A stretch of 64,000 bases of DNA from positions 183,396,001-183,460,000 of the forward strand of contig JBITNC010000001.1 of NCBI GenBank assembly GCA_050084985.1, given 5' to 3'. This document shows, piece after piece, positions 1 to 12,820 of this stretch; positions within the stretch are counted from its first letter, which is position 1; each line of letters begins with the position of its first letter. The position numbers were made by a program, and so were the translations under genes. The stretch is from Nageia nagi (taxonomy: Eukaryota; Pinophyta). A model generated the notes under the pieces. That model saw only the letters and a list, made by a program, of their open reading frames with translations, was not told the origin of the DNA and did not search any database.

Positions 1-1770
1 AACCTTTCTCAAGAGAAGTATTTATGTCAAGGGATGTAAAGTTCAATGAACTACCTAAAGATTCTGCTTCTTATGAGAACCTTAATAAGGGTGATGATTC
101 CTCTATTGCACCTAACTGGTTGGATGTTAGTATGGATTTATCACTTAATGAATAAGATTCTTCAACATAAAAGATAACAAGAAGTATTACCATTAATAAA
201 TCCTTATTTTCCAAAATTGATATCAAGAATGAGCCCTCATCTTATAAATAAGCTTCAAAGAATAAGTACTAGATGAATGCAATGAATATGGAGTATGAGG
301 CTCTTATAAAAGAATCAAACTTGGCATTTGGCTCTTTATCCTAATGAATAAAATGTGATTAGTAATAAATAGATTTATAAGGTCAAATATAACTCAGTTA
401 GAGAGATTGAGAAATACAAAGCAATAGTAGCTAAGGGTTTCACTTAAAAATACAAAGTTGATTATAAGGAAACCTTTACTCTAGTGGTAAAGATGCCCAC
501 TATTAGGGTAATTCTTACTCTTTTAGTAGCTTAAGGATAGAAATTTTTATAACTTAATGTCAAGAGTGCTTTTCTTAATGATGAATTAGATGTGAAAATT
601 TAAATGAATCAACCAAAAGGGTTTGTTGTGGAAGGCAAATAATATTTTATGTACAAGTTAAACAAATCTTTGTATGGATTTAATCAAGCACCTAGGGCCT
701 GGTACAAAAAGATTTTAAGATACTTTGAGGATATTGGATTTTCTAAATGCTTATCTAAAATAGATATTTATATGGTTAACAAAGGACAAGACTTGATTTT
801 GATTCTTCTCTATGTGGATGATTTTTTGATCATAGGGAATAATATGGTCCTCATACAAGATTGCATTTCCAAATTTAAGGTAACTTTTGAAATGATTGAT
901 CTTGATCTATTACACTACTACCTTGATATGTAAGTGTACCAATACAAAGATTATACTTACCTTAGTTAATATAAGTATATCTCAAAATATCTTGCAAAAG
1001 TTTAGAATGGAGGAGTTCAAGGATGTTGCAATCCCAATCTTTCTTGGAATCACTTTGTCTCTTAGTTCTAACTCTAAGTTGGTAGATGCTATGGCTTCTA
1101 AGTAATTAATTCATATTTTTCTTTATTTAACTATCTCTAGATAGATATTTCTTTTTCTATGAATTTGATGGCTCGCTTTATGCAAAATTTGTATGTTGAG
1201 CACTTCAATCTTGTTAACCAAATTTTGAGATATGTTATGGGTATTAAGGATCTTGCTCTCAAGTATGACAAGTTTCTCTTATTTATTTTCTTAAGATTCT
1301 TAAATTTTGACTATGGGGGAGATAGATATGATAGAAAATCAACCTTTACTTATGTGTTTAACATTAGTTCAAGTGCTATCTATTAGGCATTCAAGGAGTA
1401 GACTATTATTTCTCTCTCCACCATTAAGGTTGAATATCATGTAATGTCAGTTGTAGCCTAGGTAGCCATTTGATTAAGGCATATTTTAAAAGAAATAAGA
1501 TATGAGCAAGTTCATCCATATCAAATTTTTTTTAGATAGTTAGTTAGTTATTACTTTAGAAAATAATCTTATTTTTCATCAGAGAATAAAGCATATAGAA
1601 ATTCAAGCCCACTTCATCTGAGAGAAGGTTTTAGATGGTTTTCTACACTTATTGTATTATCCATTAGTTCTAAACTCTGCTAATTTATTCATCAAACCCC
1701 TTCTTGAAGCTTATTTCTATAAGCTTAGGGAGTCTATTGGGTTAGTGAAGTTTCCCTCAAAAAAGGAGTA
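1..1770 (+). pseudogene. Ty1/copia pol fragment (integrase tail, RT, RNase H), family B
   Basis: Decayed 3' part of a copia polyprotein that begins before the window. The first 150 bases carry the end of the integrase region. Reverse transcriptase follows from about 430. An open stretch at 649-933 reads LYGFNQAPRAWYKKI, the classic copia RT block, and then the catalytic LYVDDFLIIG box near 810-840. RNase H follows at about 950-1740, including an open stretch at 1159-1386. Stops and frameshifts break it at about 540, 600, 930, 1110 and 1385, so it cannot make a working protein. It is colinear with the pol remnants at 7670-10000, 31150-33640 and 40284-40975. The copia assignment is secure; the element boundary to the left is not visible. 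Confidence 0.93.
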
Positions 1771-2765
1771 AATGTTGAATTCTTGTTGAATCCATTGTAA
1801 TTTCTTCCTTCTTAATGAAGTTTTTAAACTTTTTTAGTTTATATGCTTTATTTATACATTTGTCTATTTTATAACTATAAGTATGGGCTTTGCATCTTAG
1901 TGATGAATTATAATGTACCAAAAATCCAAGCATATTATATTAGGGAGAAATTTTTTCATAGAATAATTGCAACTATGTTCATTTGACTTTATCTCTTCTA
2001 ATTTATTCACTAGCCATTTTAAAAATTTTATTGTGTACACTTTGAAAGTTTCTTATGGTAGTGAACCTATCTTCAAGGGGGAGTGAAGATTGAATTCATG
2101 ATTGTGATGATAACTTCATCCCTAAAAGGTTTTTTTTTTGCTATATAGTATTGATCTAAATGGACAGCTTCATAGTTAGTTCACTCTATGTGAGAAACTC
2201 ATGGTACATTTTATTTTTTGTTATCACTATGTGAGGAATTAGTATGTGTTTTTTAGTATTATTTAGTCATATATATATGAGTAACTTATATATGCACATA
2301 TATTTTTTGTTATTGATCAACACATATTTCTATATATAGTAGATGATTATAAGTATTAACTTGGCATATTTATGATGACTTATAATGCATCATTGATTAG
2401 TGTATGGATGGCATGACTTATCTCATTTATATTATGATTGATATGAATGTTATATGATGCATATAACTAATTTTATCTATGAGCTAATTTTAAATTGTAG
2501 GTTTTATCTTGAAAGTGCAAGTTACTTACTTTGTATGGGAAAGCTCATAGAGGCCCATATGTCAACTCAGTATTGATCCACTACACTTACAATGAAACCA
2601 GTGGTGGTTAATGATTGTATTGTAAACTATTTTGTTAAATAGTATTGTAATGAGTCTCAAAATAAGATATTATTTCTCAAATATATAAAAGTTCTCATCT
2701 GCACTTGTATCTCTTTGAAGGAGAACTCTCTATTACTCTCTCTTTCTTCTTATCTCTACACTCTA
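1771..2765 (+). mobile_element. 3' noncoding tail of family B copia copy, LTR lost
   Basis: About 1 kb of non-coding DNA between the RNase H end and where the 3' LTR should start. It aligns by eye with 40976-41992 and with the minus-strand tails at 6681-7670 and 30353-31150. It contains two purine-rich tracts (near 1750 and 2070) and two copies of a conserved motif of about 46 bases (1873-1918 and 2344-2390). The tail ends near 2765, just after the segment that normally precedes the polypurine tract. The LTR is absent, so the copy is 3'-truncated. Confidence 0.75.
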
Positions 2766-4170
2766 AACTATTTTGTTAAATAGTATTCAAGTACAAGAAT
2801 ATTCTCATAGGTATTGTTAGAAAAGTAGGAGAACCAATAATAATATATAATTCTAAAAATAAGAAATCTTGAATGATATATACCCAAGTTTGTATGCATG
2901 TTAATTTGGAAGCATATTTGCCTAGTTCTATAACTCTAGAGTTAAAGTTTGACAATTGGGATCAAGAGATTGAGTCCAAGAGAAAACTAAAATTTTGCTT
3001 TCTTTGTAAGAAAATATTCTATAATAAAGGGAGAAAATTCCAACCTTGAAAATGGAGAAGATAAAAGTCCAAAGGAAGTAGGACCTCCTAACTTTAACCC
3101 TAAGGAACCCAGAAATATTATGGACCATTCCAATCATGGTAAGTTTAAAACTATGAATATAAGACCCATGAAAAGGACCTACCCTAGGAGAAAGGGGATA
3201 TGGTTGAGTTGAGAAGGTGTTCCCCTTCTATAAATTATAACCCATTTCCCCTCCTAGTGTAAAATCCCTTTGAATACTTAGAAGAAGGACAAGTGGAGGA
3301 TGGGGAGTAAGACCCATAATAAATAAGAGTTAAGAGAGGGGACCATGCACCAATATAAGAAAAGGCTATGGATTCATTGGGAATTCTATATGGCATCCAA
3401 ATTTACATATGGTAGAAGGGGTATGGCGGGGGGGGGGGGGGGAAGTGGATTCTTCATCCTATCCACCAAGAATCAATTCTAACTTAATTTTATATTTTAT
3501 GAGGTACCTCAAGGGATGTTGATCAAGAAGAGTATAACTTAAATCAAGATTCATATAAATATAAAATAGTCTTGGAAACTTAATGGCTTGATGTTTTAGC
3601 TAGCCTTGATATCAAATAAGAAATATACAAAGTAAGTATTATATCCACATGTTCATAAGACTTATGGGGAAGGTGAGGTAACCATTTAGAGGAATTATCA
3701 AACCAACAAGCCATGGGAAGTTAAAGAGTTAGAAAAATTAATAAGGAATATATTATAATAGTTGGGAAACCTCTAAATCAAGAAGGAAATGAGAAATATA
3801 AGTTGATAGTATGAAGGGTATTCATATCACTATATCTCTTAGGGATAAGCTTTGGTTCATAACTAACTAAAAAGAATCCCCAAGGATAACACAAACTATG
3901 AGCCTAAAATAGCCTCTTAAAAAATACTACTCAAATGAAGAGCTCTTAGGGAAGGGAATAATTGAGTATGAAGTCAACACATAATAGAAATGGGATTGAA
4001 TTCATAGAGTTTTTTAGATGAGTATGTTATAGAAAGTAAACTAATGAAATCAAAAGAAAGAAAAAGAACTCATTCCAACCATAAATACTGTAGGTCAAAG
4101 GAGGAGATGTAAATGAGGATCTTTTCTTAGAAGATAATATTTCTTTAGAGATTCATATACAAATTGGGTG
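2766..4170. other. Unassigned AT-rich DNA
   Basis: No gene was recognised. Short frames on both strands are broken and match nothing I know. One notable feature is a homopolymer G run at 3428-3442. The right end is the insertion point of the inverted family A locus at 4176. Confidence 0.5.
3428..3442 (+). repeat. Poly-G run, 15 bases
   Basis: Fifteen consecutive G residues in strongly AT-rich surroundings. Runs of this kind can adopt quadruplex forms and are prone to length error in sequencing, so the exact count is uncertain. Confidence 0.9.
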
Positions 4171-4175
4171 GGTAC
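4171..4175. repeat. Probable target-site duplication, left copy (GGTAC)
   Basis: Five bases directly outside the left terminal LTR of the inverted family A locus. The five bases outside the far right LTR (17762-17766) read AGTAC, a 4 of 5 match. Copia integrases make 5-bp duplications, so this suggests that the whole 4176-17761 structure integrated once. A chance match is possible. Confidence 0.5.
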
Positions 4176-4639
4176 TGATGGAATTAAAAGATTTCATAAA
4201 CCAAGATCTCCTTGAAGTTTTTCTAATAAAGATAACATTCATCTATTTAACAATGTAAGAAATAATCACACAAAAGATAACACATAATGTATAATGGTTC
4301 TTTCATCTCTTGGGAATACATACACTTTGAACCATCATTCTATTACTTCTCACAAGATAACTTTCTTACAAATTCTTAAATTTTTTTTTACAAAGCTTTT
4401 ACAAGAGTATTTTTACAAGATAAACATTACCATGCTTTATCAAGTTACATAATGAGAGTGGTAACTCTCTATTTATAAGAAGAAACCCACCTTTTAACCT
4501 TTTTTTATCCAAAGATAAGATTAAACATATTTTTATATTTATTATATTAATGCTTTAAGGTATATAAAGATACTTTAAGTATTAAATGAATTTATATTAA
4601 AGAGAAATATTATACAATATTACATTACAATTTTCAACA
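4176..4639 (-). mobile_element. Family A LTR (left end of inverted locus)
   Basis: A 464 bp LTR read on the minus strand. It starts TGTTGAAAATTG (from 4639) and ends in CCATCA (at 4176), with the usual TG...CA termini. A TATA-like box lies near 4471-4481 and a conserved imperfect hairpin at about 4553-4579. A purine-rich tract next to its start (about 4640-4655) marks it as a 3' LTR. It aligns with 17283-17761, 45498-45978, 51841-52325, 59000-59443 and 63314-63757. Confidence 0.88.
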
Positions 4640-6218
4640 CTTTCTTTTAATGCAATACTGGATAGAAAGTCAAAAAGATAAACATAAAGAGTAAGAGAGA
4701 GTTCTTCTGTATAGAGATACAAGTGGAGATAATAATGTTTTACATCTTTAAAAATGTAATAAAATATATATATTTATATAATGGCTCAACTTCTAAACCA
4801 TTTTATCAAATAGTTTTACAATACAATCATTAACCAAAAATAGTTTCTTTGTACAAGAGTAGTCATTCAATAATATATTGATATGATGAGCCTTCATGAG
4901 CTTGCATACCTGAAGTAACTTACAACCTTAAGAAAAAACTTATAAATTATAAATAACTCATAAATAAGATCAATTAGATACATCATATACACTCATATAA
5001 TATAAATATCATCTATAAACTAATCAAAAGAAACCAAATCATCACATATGCACAACATCATAGATAACATACATTATTAACTGTATATCACATGTGCATA
5101 CTAAAAAAATGTATCATCCATAATATTATATCAATAATATCATATGTGCATAACATTATTATATGCATAATCAACTAAATGATATAAATGCATTCTCAAC
5201 CAATGATATAAAAAAATATCATCAATTTTTATAATAAAAATAAAATTTATTTTTGATTTTTGTATTTACTTATTTTAGATCATTATTTTATATTTATTGA
5301 GGGCATATAAAGGTGTCATCATATTATAATATTTTATAATCTAATTATCTCTTCTAATTATAGTTTTATTAAATAAATACTTATATGATATGACCATATT
5401 ATATTAACCATATCATAAACAATCAAATGCCATCTTGACTAAACCACTAAATCAAGACTATCAAAGGCATAGCCACTTGATTAAATTAGGATTTATAAGC
5501 TAAAATACCAATTTTATTAAACATAAAACCAAGATTTACAAAATAAATCATAAACTATAGATGCCAACTTGAGCAAACACAAAATTAAGATTTACAATTT
5601 AAAGCATAAGCCACATACATAAGTTCTTATATATTTACAAATATGTTGATTTGAAAGTTTAAGTTTTCCTTCAACAACACTGTAGCATAGATGAAAAATA
5701 AATTATAAAATACCATCTTGACTATCATGTCAAGATGCATAAGCTATAAAATACCAACTTGACTATTCTACTAGTCAAAATGCATATAATAAAATTTGGT
5801 GGCATTTATTTATCAATATGGATTCAAATTTTATCAAATAAATATAATTTTTAAGAATTTTTTTTTTTAATCATTCTAACAATTAGCAATCATAGAGAAG
5901 GTTGAACCTTTTTAAACACTCTAATAATGTAGTCATAGAGAAGGGTGAACCTTTTTAACTACTCTATCTACTACAACTTGCTAACAAGTAGCAATATGGT
6001 AATCAATTTATTGATAGATATACTTTTTAAATATAAAAAGTATAGTAGCATTAATCCATAAATATGGATATTATTTTAAAACATAAATATATAGAGGTAT
6101 TAATCTATAAATATTTTTAAATATAAAAGTATGCTTAGATTTTATACTTTTTTTAAGAGTAAATTTCATAAAAAAATTATTACAATTACTAATATTTACA
6201 AATGTAGAAAGGAATATA
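4640..6218 (-). mobile_element. Family A interior, 3' half (non-coding)
   Basis: Non-coding interior of the left arm of the inverted locus, colinear with 45979-47460 and 59444-60825. The first 400 bases resemble the 3' tail of family B. Two copies of a short unit containing AACCTTTTTAA lie at about 5890-5990; the same unit is expanded at 34020-34270. The interior is cut at 6218 by the nested B element and resumes at 13284. No protein homology was seen. Confidence 0.8.
6214..6218. repeat. Target-site duplication of nested B element, left copy (ATATA)
   Basis: The left 5-mer reads ATATA and the right one (13284-13288) reads ATGTA. Uninterrupted relatives of this site, at 15713-15717 (opposite strand), about 47450 and about 60835, have ATGTA or a near match in the same context. 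The left copy therefore looks like a single point mutation of the original duplication. Confidence 0.75.
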
Positions 6219-6680
6219 TGAAGAAATTAACTCTTTATGAATTAAATTCTAATCTCTCAAGATCTCAAGAAGAAACTTTCAACATCAACACAATAACACA
6301 AGCTAATATCATAAATAACATAAGATATAAAATGGTTCCTTTCTCCTTGGGAGTATGCCCACTAAGACCTTATTCTCAAGGACCTTTCTTACAAAACCTC
6401 TTCTCTCTCTCACACACTCTAAACCTATAGTAAAGCTTGCATTATAATTGTGTAACTAGATAAAGGGAGGGTTCTTCTTTTTTTATAAGAAGAAATCCAC
6501 TCTATAATTAATCTCTTTTCTATTTTTAATCTTTTACATATTTTTAATCTCATACCTATTTTTAATCTTTCTTCTAGTTTTATTCTCTTAATATTTTAAG
6601 GTATCTAATAATACTTTAAGTATTATATATATTTACATTAAGAAAAAATATTATATAATATTACATTAGAAATTCTAACA
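6219..6680 (-). mobile_element. Family B 3' LTR
   Basis: A 462 bp LTR starting TGTTAGAATTTC (from 6680) and ending GTTAATTTCTTCA (at 6219). It matches the 5' LTR at 12835-13283 and the plus-strand LTR at 41993-42456. Its first 110 bases or so resemble the family A LTR, whereas its U5 half is different. An apparent 99-codon frame on the opposite strand at 6131-6430 lies across this LTR and is not a gene. Confidence 0.88.
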
Positions 6681-7669
6681 CTTCTCATTAATGTAATATT
6701 AGGATAGAGCATAGAGAGAAGAAGAAAGATAGAGTAAGAAAGAGTTATCCTCTAAAGAGCTACAAGCGAAGATGAAAATTTTTACATCATTGAAAAAAAG
6801 TAAGATCTTAGTTTAAGACTCATTACAATACCATTTGAGAAAATTATTTATAATACAATCATTAACCATAATTGATTTTACTATAAGTGTAGTCGATCAA
6901 TACTAAGTTAACATGTGAGCCTCCATGAGCCTGCCCACTCAATGTAGGTAACCTACATTCTTAAAATGAAATTTGTAAGCTACAAGTAGGTCATAAATAA
7001 AATTAATTATATGCATCATATAATAGTCATATCAATCATAAGATAAATGAACTAAGTAATGCAATCTATAAACTGATCAATGATGCATTATAAGTCATCA
7101 TGAAGATCCCAAGTCAATACTTATAGTCATTTGCTATATATTAGAAACATTTGTTGATCAATAATAAAAATATATACAGATATGGGTTACTCACATATGG
7201 ATAACTAAACAATGCTTACAAACACATACTAATTCTTCATATAGTTATAACAAAAAATAAAATGTATCATGAGTTTCTCACATAGAGAGAAGTAACCATG
7301 AAGGTGTACATTTAGATCAATACTATACAATAAAAATAGCCTTCTAGGGATAAAATTATCATTATAAATATAAATTTAACTTTCACTCCTTCTTGAGAAA
7401 AATTTTACTACCAAAAAAAAACTTTAAAAGTGTGCACAATAAAGTTTTTAAAGTGGTTAGTGAATAAATCAAGAGAGATAAAGTTAGATGAATAGAGCTA
7501 TAGTTGTTACATCAAAAACTTTTTCTTTGATATAATATTCTTAGATTTAAGGTACATTATAATTCATCATGAAGATGCCAATCCCATACTTATAGTCAAA
7601 AAATTTATTAATAAGGAATAAATTATAATGGATTCAACAAAAATTTAACATTTACTCTCTTTTTTAGAG
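6681..7669 (-). mobile_element. Family B 3' noncoding tail
   Basis: A tail of about 1 kb between the RNase H remnant and the 3' LTR. A purine-rich tract sits directly before the LTR. Two copies of the conserved motif of about 46 bases lie at 7084-7128 and 7552-7597. The 350 bases nearest the LTR also match the family A interior, for example at 59690-59790. Confidence 0.8.
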
Positions 7670-10000
7670 TAACTTCACCAATCCAATAGAATCCTTAAGC
7701 TTATAGAATTGAGCTTCAAGAAAGGGCTTTATGAATAAATCAATATATTTTAGGATTGATGGATAATATTACAATTGTAGAAGGCCATTTAGAACCTTCT
7801 CTCTAATGAAGTGGGCTTGGATTTTTATATGCTTTATTCTCTAATAGAAAATAAGATTATTTACCAAAATAATAGTTGATTGATTATATTAAGAAATTTA
7901 ATATAGTTGAAATTGTTCATACCCAATTTTTTTCCAAATATGCCTCAAACAAATGGCTTCTTGAGTTGCAACTAATATTAAACAATATTTAGCCTCAATT
8001 ATAGAGAGAGCAGTAGTAGGTTGCTTCTTAGATTTTCAAGAGATAGCATCTAAACCAATGCTAAACACATAAATAGAGGTTGATTTTTTATCATATATAT
8101 CTTCTCAATAGTTAGATTCTAAGAATCTAAAAGGAATAAATGAGAGAACTTATCATACTTGAGAGCAAGATCTTTAGTTCTAGCAACATACTTTAAAAGT
8201 TTTTTAATAACATTGAAATGCGTAAGATATAACTTTTGCATAAAGTGAGGTATAAAATTCACTGAAAAGATAATATTTGACTTGAAGATAGTCAAATAAA
8301 AAAACTACTAATTAGTTGCCTAAAATTTGTAGCATTTACAAACTGAGAGTTGGAACTAAGAGATAAATTAATTTCAAGAGAGACTAAGATTGTAACATGC
8401 TTGCACTTCTCTATTCTAAAATTTTATAAGATATTTGAGATATACTTGGATTGACTAAGGTAAGTACAATTTTTGTATTGATACATTTGCATACCAAGGT
8501 AGTAGTATAATAGATCAATATCAATCATTTTAAAATTTACCTTAAGTTTGGATACGCAATCTTGTATGAAGATCATATTATTTTTTATAATCAATAAATC
8601 ATCCACACAAAGAATAATAAAGATCAAATCTTATCCTTAGTTGAGCACATAAATATATATTTTAAATAAGCATTTAAAAAACTAAATGTTCTTAAACTAC
8701 CCTAAAATCTTTTTGTACTAGGCCCTAGGTGTTTATTTAAGTCCATACAAAGATTTCTTTAATTTGCGCAAAAAAGATTCTTTACCTTCTATAAAAAACT
8801 CTTCTAATTGGTTCATATAGATTATCAAATCTAAGTAACCATTGAGAAAAACACTCTTGAAATTAAATTATAAAACTTTCCATCTTTAAGCTACTGAAAA
8901 AGTAAAGATTACCTTAATAGTAGGCATTTTTTTCATCGGAGCAAAGTTTTTCTCATAATCAACTCTATATTTTTGAGCAAAACCTTTAACTATTAACCTT
9001 GCTTTGTATTTTTCAATCCCTCCAACTGAGTTATATTTGACCTTATAAATCTATTTTTTACCAATCACATTTCGATCATTAGAATAAAGAACCAAATTCC
9101 AAGTTTAATTATTTATTAGAGCCTCATACTCCATATTTATTGCATTCATTTAGCACTTATGCTTTGAAACTTCTTTGTAGGATGAGGGATCATTTTTGAT
9201 ATCAATTTTGGTAAATAAAAATTTATAAATGGTTTTACTCCTTGTTATCTTTTATGTTGGATAGTTTTATTCTTTAGGTAATAAATCTACATTGATATCC
9301 AATCAGTTAGGTGTAACATAAGAATCATCACCCTCATTAAGGTTCTCACAAGAAGCAAAATCTTGAAAAAGTTCATTAAAATTTACATACCTTGACATAA
9401 ATAATGCATGGGAGGAAGGTTGGTATAGCCTATAGCTTTTATGTTGATTGTCATATTTCATAAAGATACACTTTTTAGATCTTTTATCCAAATTTTTCTT
9501 TTTTTTTTTTAAAATAAAGGCATAGGCATCATAACCAAAGATCCTAAAGTGAGAGATGTTAGGTTTCTTTACTATCCTTACATCATATAGAGTTTTACCT
9601 TCAACTTATTTTATAAAAAACCTATTTAATATGTAGATTGAAATATTTACAACTTCACCCCATAAGAAGTTAGGAAGATCTTCCAACATACATCTTACTA
9701 TTTCTTGAATGGTTCTATTCTTTTTTTTTGCTACACCATTCTGCTAAGAAGTGTAAGGGATCATAAATTATTTCTTTATTCTATACTTGATACAAAAAAT
9801 ATTGAATTCATTGCTATTATATTCACTCCCATTATTAGATCTTACCATCTTGATTTTCAATATAGATTGGTTTTCTACCAAAACTTTGAAATCTTTGAAC
9901 TTATCAAAGGTTTGATCCTAATGTTCTATAAGATAACCAAATGTCATCCTTCTTAAGTCATCAATATAGGTCAAGACATAATATGCTTTTTAAATTAAAA
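7670..10000 (-). pseudogene. Copia pol remnant: integrase, reverse transcriptase, RNase H
   Basis: Dead polyprotein read from about 10000 down to 7670. The integrase catalytic core is near 9830-9870, where the usual RSDNGGEY block reads RSNNGSEY, so the second catalytic Asp is Asn. The region around 9715-9745 resembles the integrase segment rich in QNG and NRT residues. The integrase C-terminal part is open at 9303-9491 (KKCIFMKYDNQHKSYRLYQP). RT is open at 8424-8627, with LCVDDLLII in place of YVDD. RNase H runs from about 8400 to 7670. There are many stops and frameshifts. It would once have driven transposition of this element and perhaps of family A. Confidence 0.9.
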
Positions 10001-10059
10001 ATCTAATCATTTGATAAAGTGCAAAACTTAGAGTAAAGGTTAGCAACATAAGCAAAATT

Positions 10060-10610
10060 TTTATTATTAGATTTGTTTGAGTTTTTAGATCATTTTTCAC
10101 CTTTTTCTTTCTTTTTTTTGAAGTAATTAGCTTCCATAAGACCATAGATGTTAAAGAAAATTATAATTTCAATCAAATTTAGCTTTGGTTTTCTTTGACT
10201 TATCATGATCATAATTCTTCTTATTCTCACCTTTCTAGAAGTTGTTTTTAGGAGCATAAGAACCCTTTTGAATAATGGTGAACCTCCTATAAAATTTTAT
10301 GTCAAGGTATATACTCCTTAGTTTATACCAAACTTCTTTTGCATGAAAAAGATATTATGAGGAGAATATTATTTGAAAGTGCATAAAAAATTATAGAAGT
10401 TACCAAATCATTCTTAGTATTATAAGTTTCAAATTTCTTCTCCTCTAATTGAGTAACTTGGTTTTCATTAACAATCATCTAAAAGTTTTATGTTTAAAGT
10501 TCTATCTTCATCCTAGATTTTTAAATACCATAGTTGAAACCATCTAAGATATGCTTGGATACAAAAGAGTCTTCTATTGCTATGAAATGATATGAAAGAG
10601 ATAAATAATG
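10060..10610 (-). pseudogene. Copia gag remnant
   Basis: Just upstream of integrase in transcription order, broken frames translate to a copia-type gag. The N-terminal part, near 10560-10480, resembles the segment DGFNYGI.KSRMKIEL, typical of copia gag starts. A charged segment (QLEEKKFET) follows near 10430. Stops are frequent and no clean zinc knuckle could be read. The assignment rests on position and on this partial resemblance. Confidence 0.6.
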
Positions 10611-10619
10611 TAAGCATAC

Positions 10620-11914
10620 ATGTTAAATTTAAAAATAATTATCATACAAATACATGTTTGAATTAATCAATAAATCAAATGTGTAATTGTTAACAAAAAT
10701 AATAATCATACATCCAACATATTCATCACCAAGTCTAATCAAAGAGAGAAAAATATTGAAGCTTATTTTTTTATCTAAAATTAAGCTTTCACTTGGATGC
10801 CTACAAGGAGCCTAGGTCCTACCAATCCTCAACCAATTTCTCTTAGGTAACAGTATACTCTCATAAGAAGTACTAGCTATTTTTAATAGTTATGACATAT
10901 GTTGGATCAACCAAATAATTATCTTGATTAAATTTTTAATTTTTCTTTTAGATTATCAAGATTATTTTTAAATAGATAAAAGGATATGTGGTATCACTCT
11001 ACACATGTTTGTCCATCTATATGGAGTTAAATTTAGACCAACCGAGGATTTAGGGGTAATTACGAAGTACAAACTTTTTACCATTTAGATAATTGAATTA
11101 AAAGACTCTAGTCTATCTTATCCTCATCTCATGGCTTTTTAAATAAGTCATGTTGCGAAAAACACATGTGGATGTATTCATTTTAGGTGAAAGCAATTTT
11201 TAATATTTGCATACATTGCATATAAAGTAAAAGTGCAAAATAATTGAAATGCTTTAAAAATGAAACTACATCTAACATCATCCATAAGTATAAACCAAAG
11301 AATCCAATGGATTTTGTTACAACCTTTAATGGATCTCTTTACAAAAGTTTATTAATTTTAAGTAATAACAAATGAACCTAAGAGTCCAATGGGTTTTGTT
11401 ACAACCTCTAATGGAACTCTTTTACAAAGGTTCATTATCAAAAATGAGAAATTTTTCTTCTTTTTTTACTTAAAAATGAACTTAAAATAATTCATTATTT
11501 GCAATTTATTATAAAAAACCATTGAAAAAAATATTTAAGAGAATTTTTACCATTCACATGCATTAGAACAAAACATTAAATCATGCAAAATTTTTTATTC
11601 ACTTAGCAAAAACATGCACTAGGAAAAAAAGTTAAACCATGCAAAAATTAATTTTGTCCATCCACATGCATTAAAATAAAATATTAACCATGCATTAAAA
11701 TTCCCCTCTTTTGTCTTAAGTGCATAATTAAAAATAATCCTTTAAAATAATATCGCATCAAGGTAACAAGATATTTTTAGCAAATAAAGTATAAAAAAAA
11801 TTACCCATAATAACAAATACTCAAACTTAAAAATGACAAATAAGTAACTTATAGTTTAAAAATTAATCCCCCATTTTTTTTTAAAAACTTTCCCTTTTCT
11901 TAAAAAAAACTCTC

Positions 11915-11947
<33 letters not shown>

Positions 11948-12820
11948 ATAAACTTTAATTAAAATTAAAAAATAAGAATAAATATTAAATTTTTTTATAT
12001 AAATAAATGAAAAGTAGGGGTAGGCCCCCTACGGATATATGTGCCCCTTAGGGACAATGTGCTCCCTTGGGTGATCACATGCCCCTTGGGGATTGCATGC
12101 CCCCTTGGATGATCATGCGCACCCTTAGTGGCTATGTGCTCCCTTGGGTGATCGCATGTCCCTCAGGCTACGCACCCCCTTTTTTATTTTCAAAAAACTT
12201 TTAAAGTTAAAAAAATTTAAAAAAAAACTTTAAAATAAAAAATAGAATTAAAAAATTGTAAAAAAAATAAAAATACAATTTTTTTTTTATTTTTATTAAT
12301 ATTATATTTTTATAAACCAATTTTATAAAAAAACATACTTTTATAAATTTGTTAAAAAATACACTTCTATAATTTTTTTACAAGCAAAGTTTTTTGCAAT
12401 CATACCCATATAGTAAAAAAAATTTGCAAAAATTTACTCAATTCTACACAAAGTAGAAATTTGTAATTTTAAGCTATAATAACTTATTATTATTAAATTT
12501 AAACAAATTTACATATTATTGCTACATATTAAGTAATTTTACTTAAAAAATTGCAACTTAACAAACTAAAATAATGCATAGCAATTACATTAGATTAAAC
12601 TAACATGTTAGAATAACAACAATGCATTATCTACTTTAATCAAATTTTGTTTAACTTAAATTTGATAATCAAAAAATCAAAATGGTTAGTAATAAAATAA
12701 AATTTGATAATAAATAAGATGGAAGGAAAATTATACCTTCAAGCTCTTTTTACCTCACCAAAGTAGATAGAAAAAGAAGAAGAATGTACTTTCAAAGATA
12801 TTGAAAAACCTTTAAGAAAA
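10620..12820 (-). mobile_element. Family B untranslated leader with tandem repeats
   Basis: About 2.2 kb between the primer-binding site and gag with no recognisable protein. It contains two roughly 90-100 base units at about 11290-11460 that share a core around AATGGGTTTTGTTACAACC, about three copies of a unit of roughly 60 bases at about 11560-11700, and a GC-rich block at 12015-12180. The chimeric element keeps the first two of these repeats, at 34622-34760 and 34900-35330. A leader this long is unusual for copia elements. Confidence 0.7.
12015..12180 (-). repeat. GC-rich short tandem repeat in the B leader
   Basis: About five degenerate units of roughly 33 bases, sharing motifs such as TGTGCTCCCTTGGGTGATC and CATGCCCCTTGGGGAT. 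It is a GC-rich island in a very AT-rich leader. Family A has a differently organised GC-rich repeat in the equivalent leader position at 61954-62700. Confidence 0.8.

Noticed and set aside
6131-6430. 99-codon plus-strand frame
   Set aside because: Lies across the family B LTR on the opposite strand to the element; no homology.
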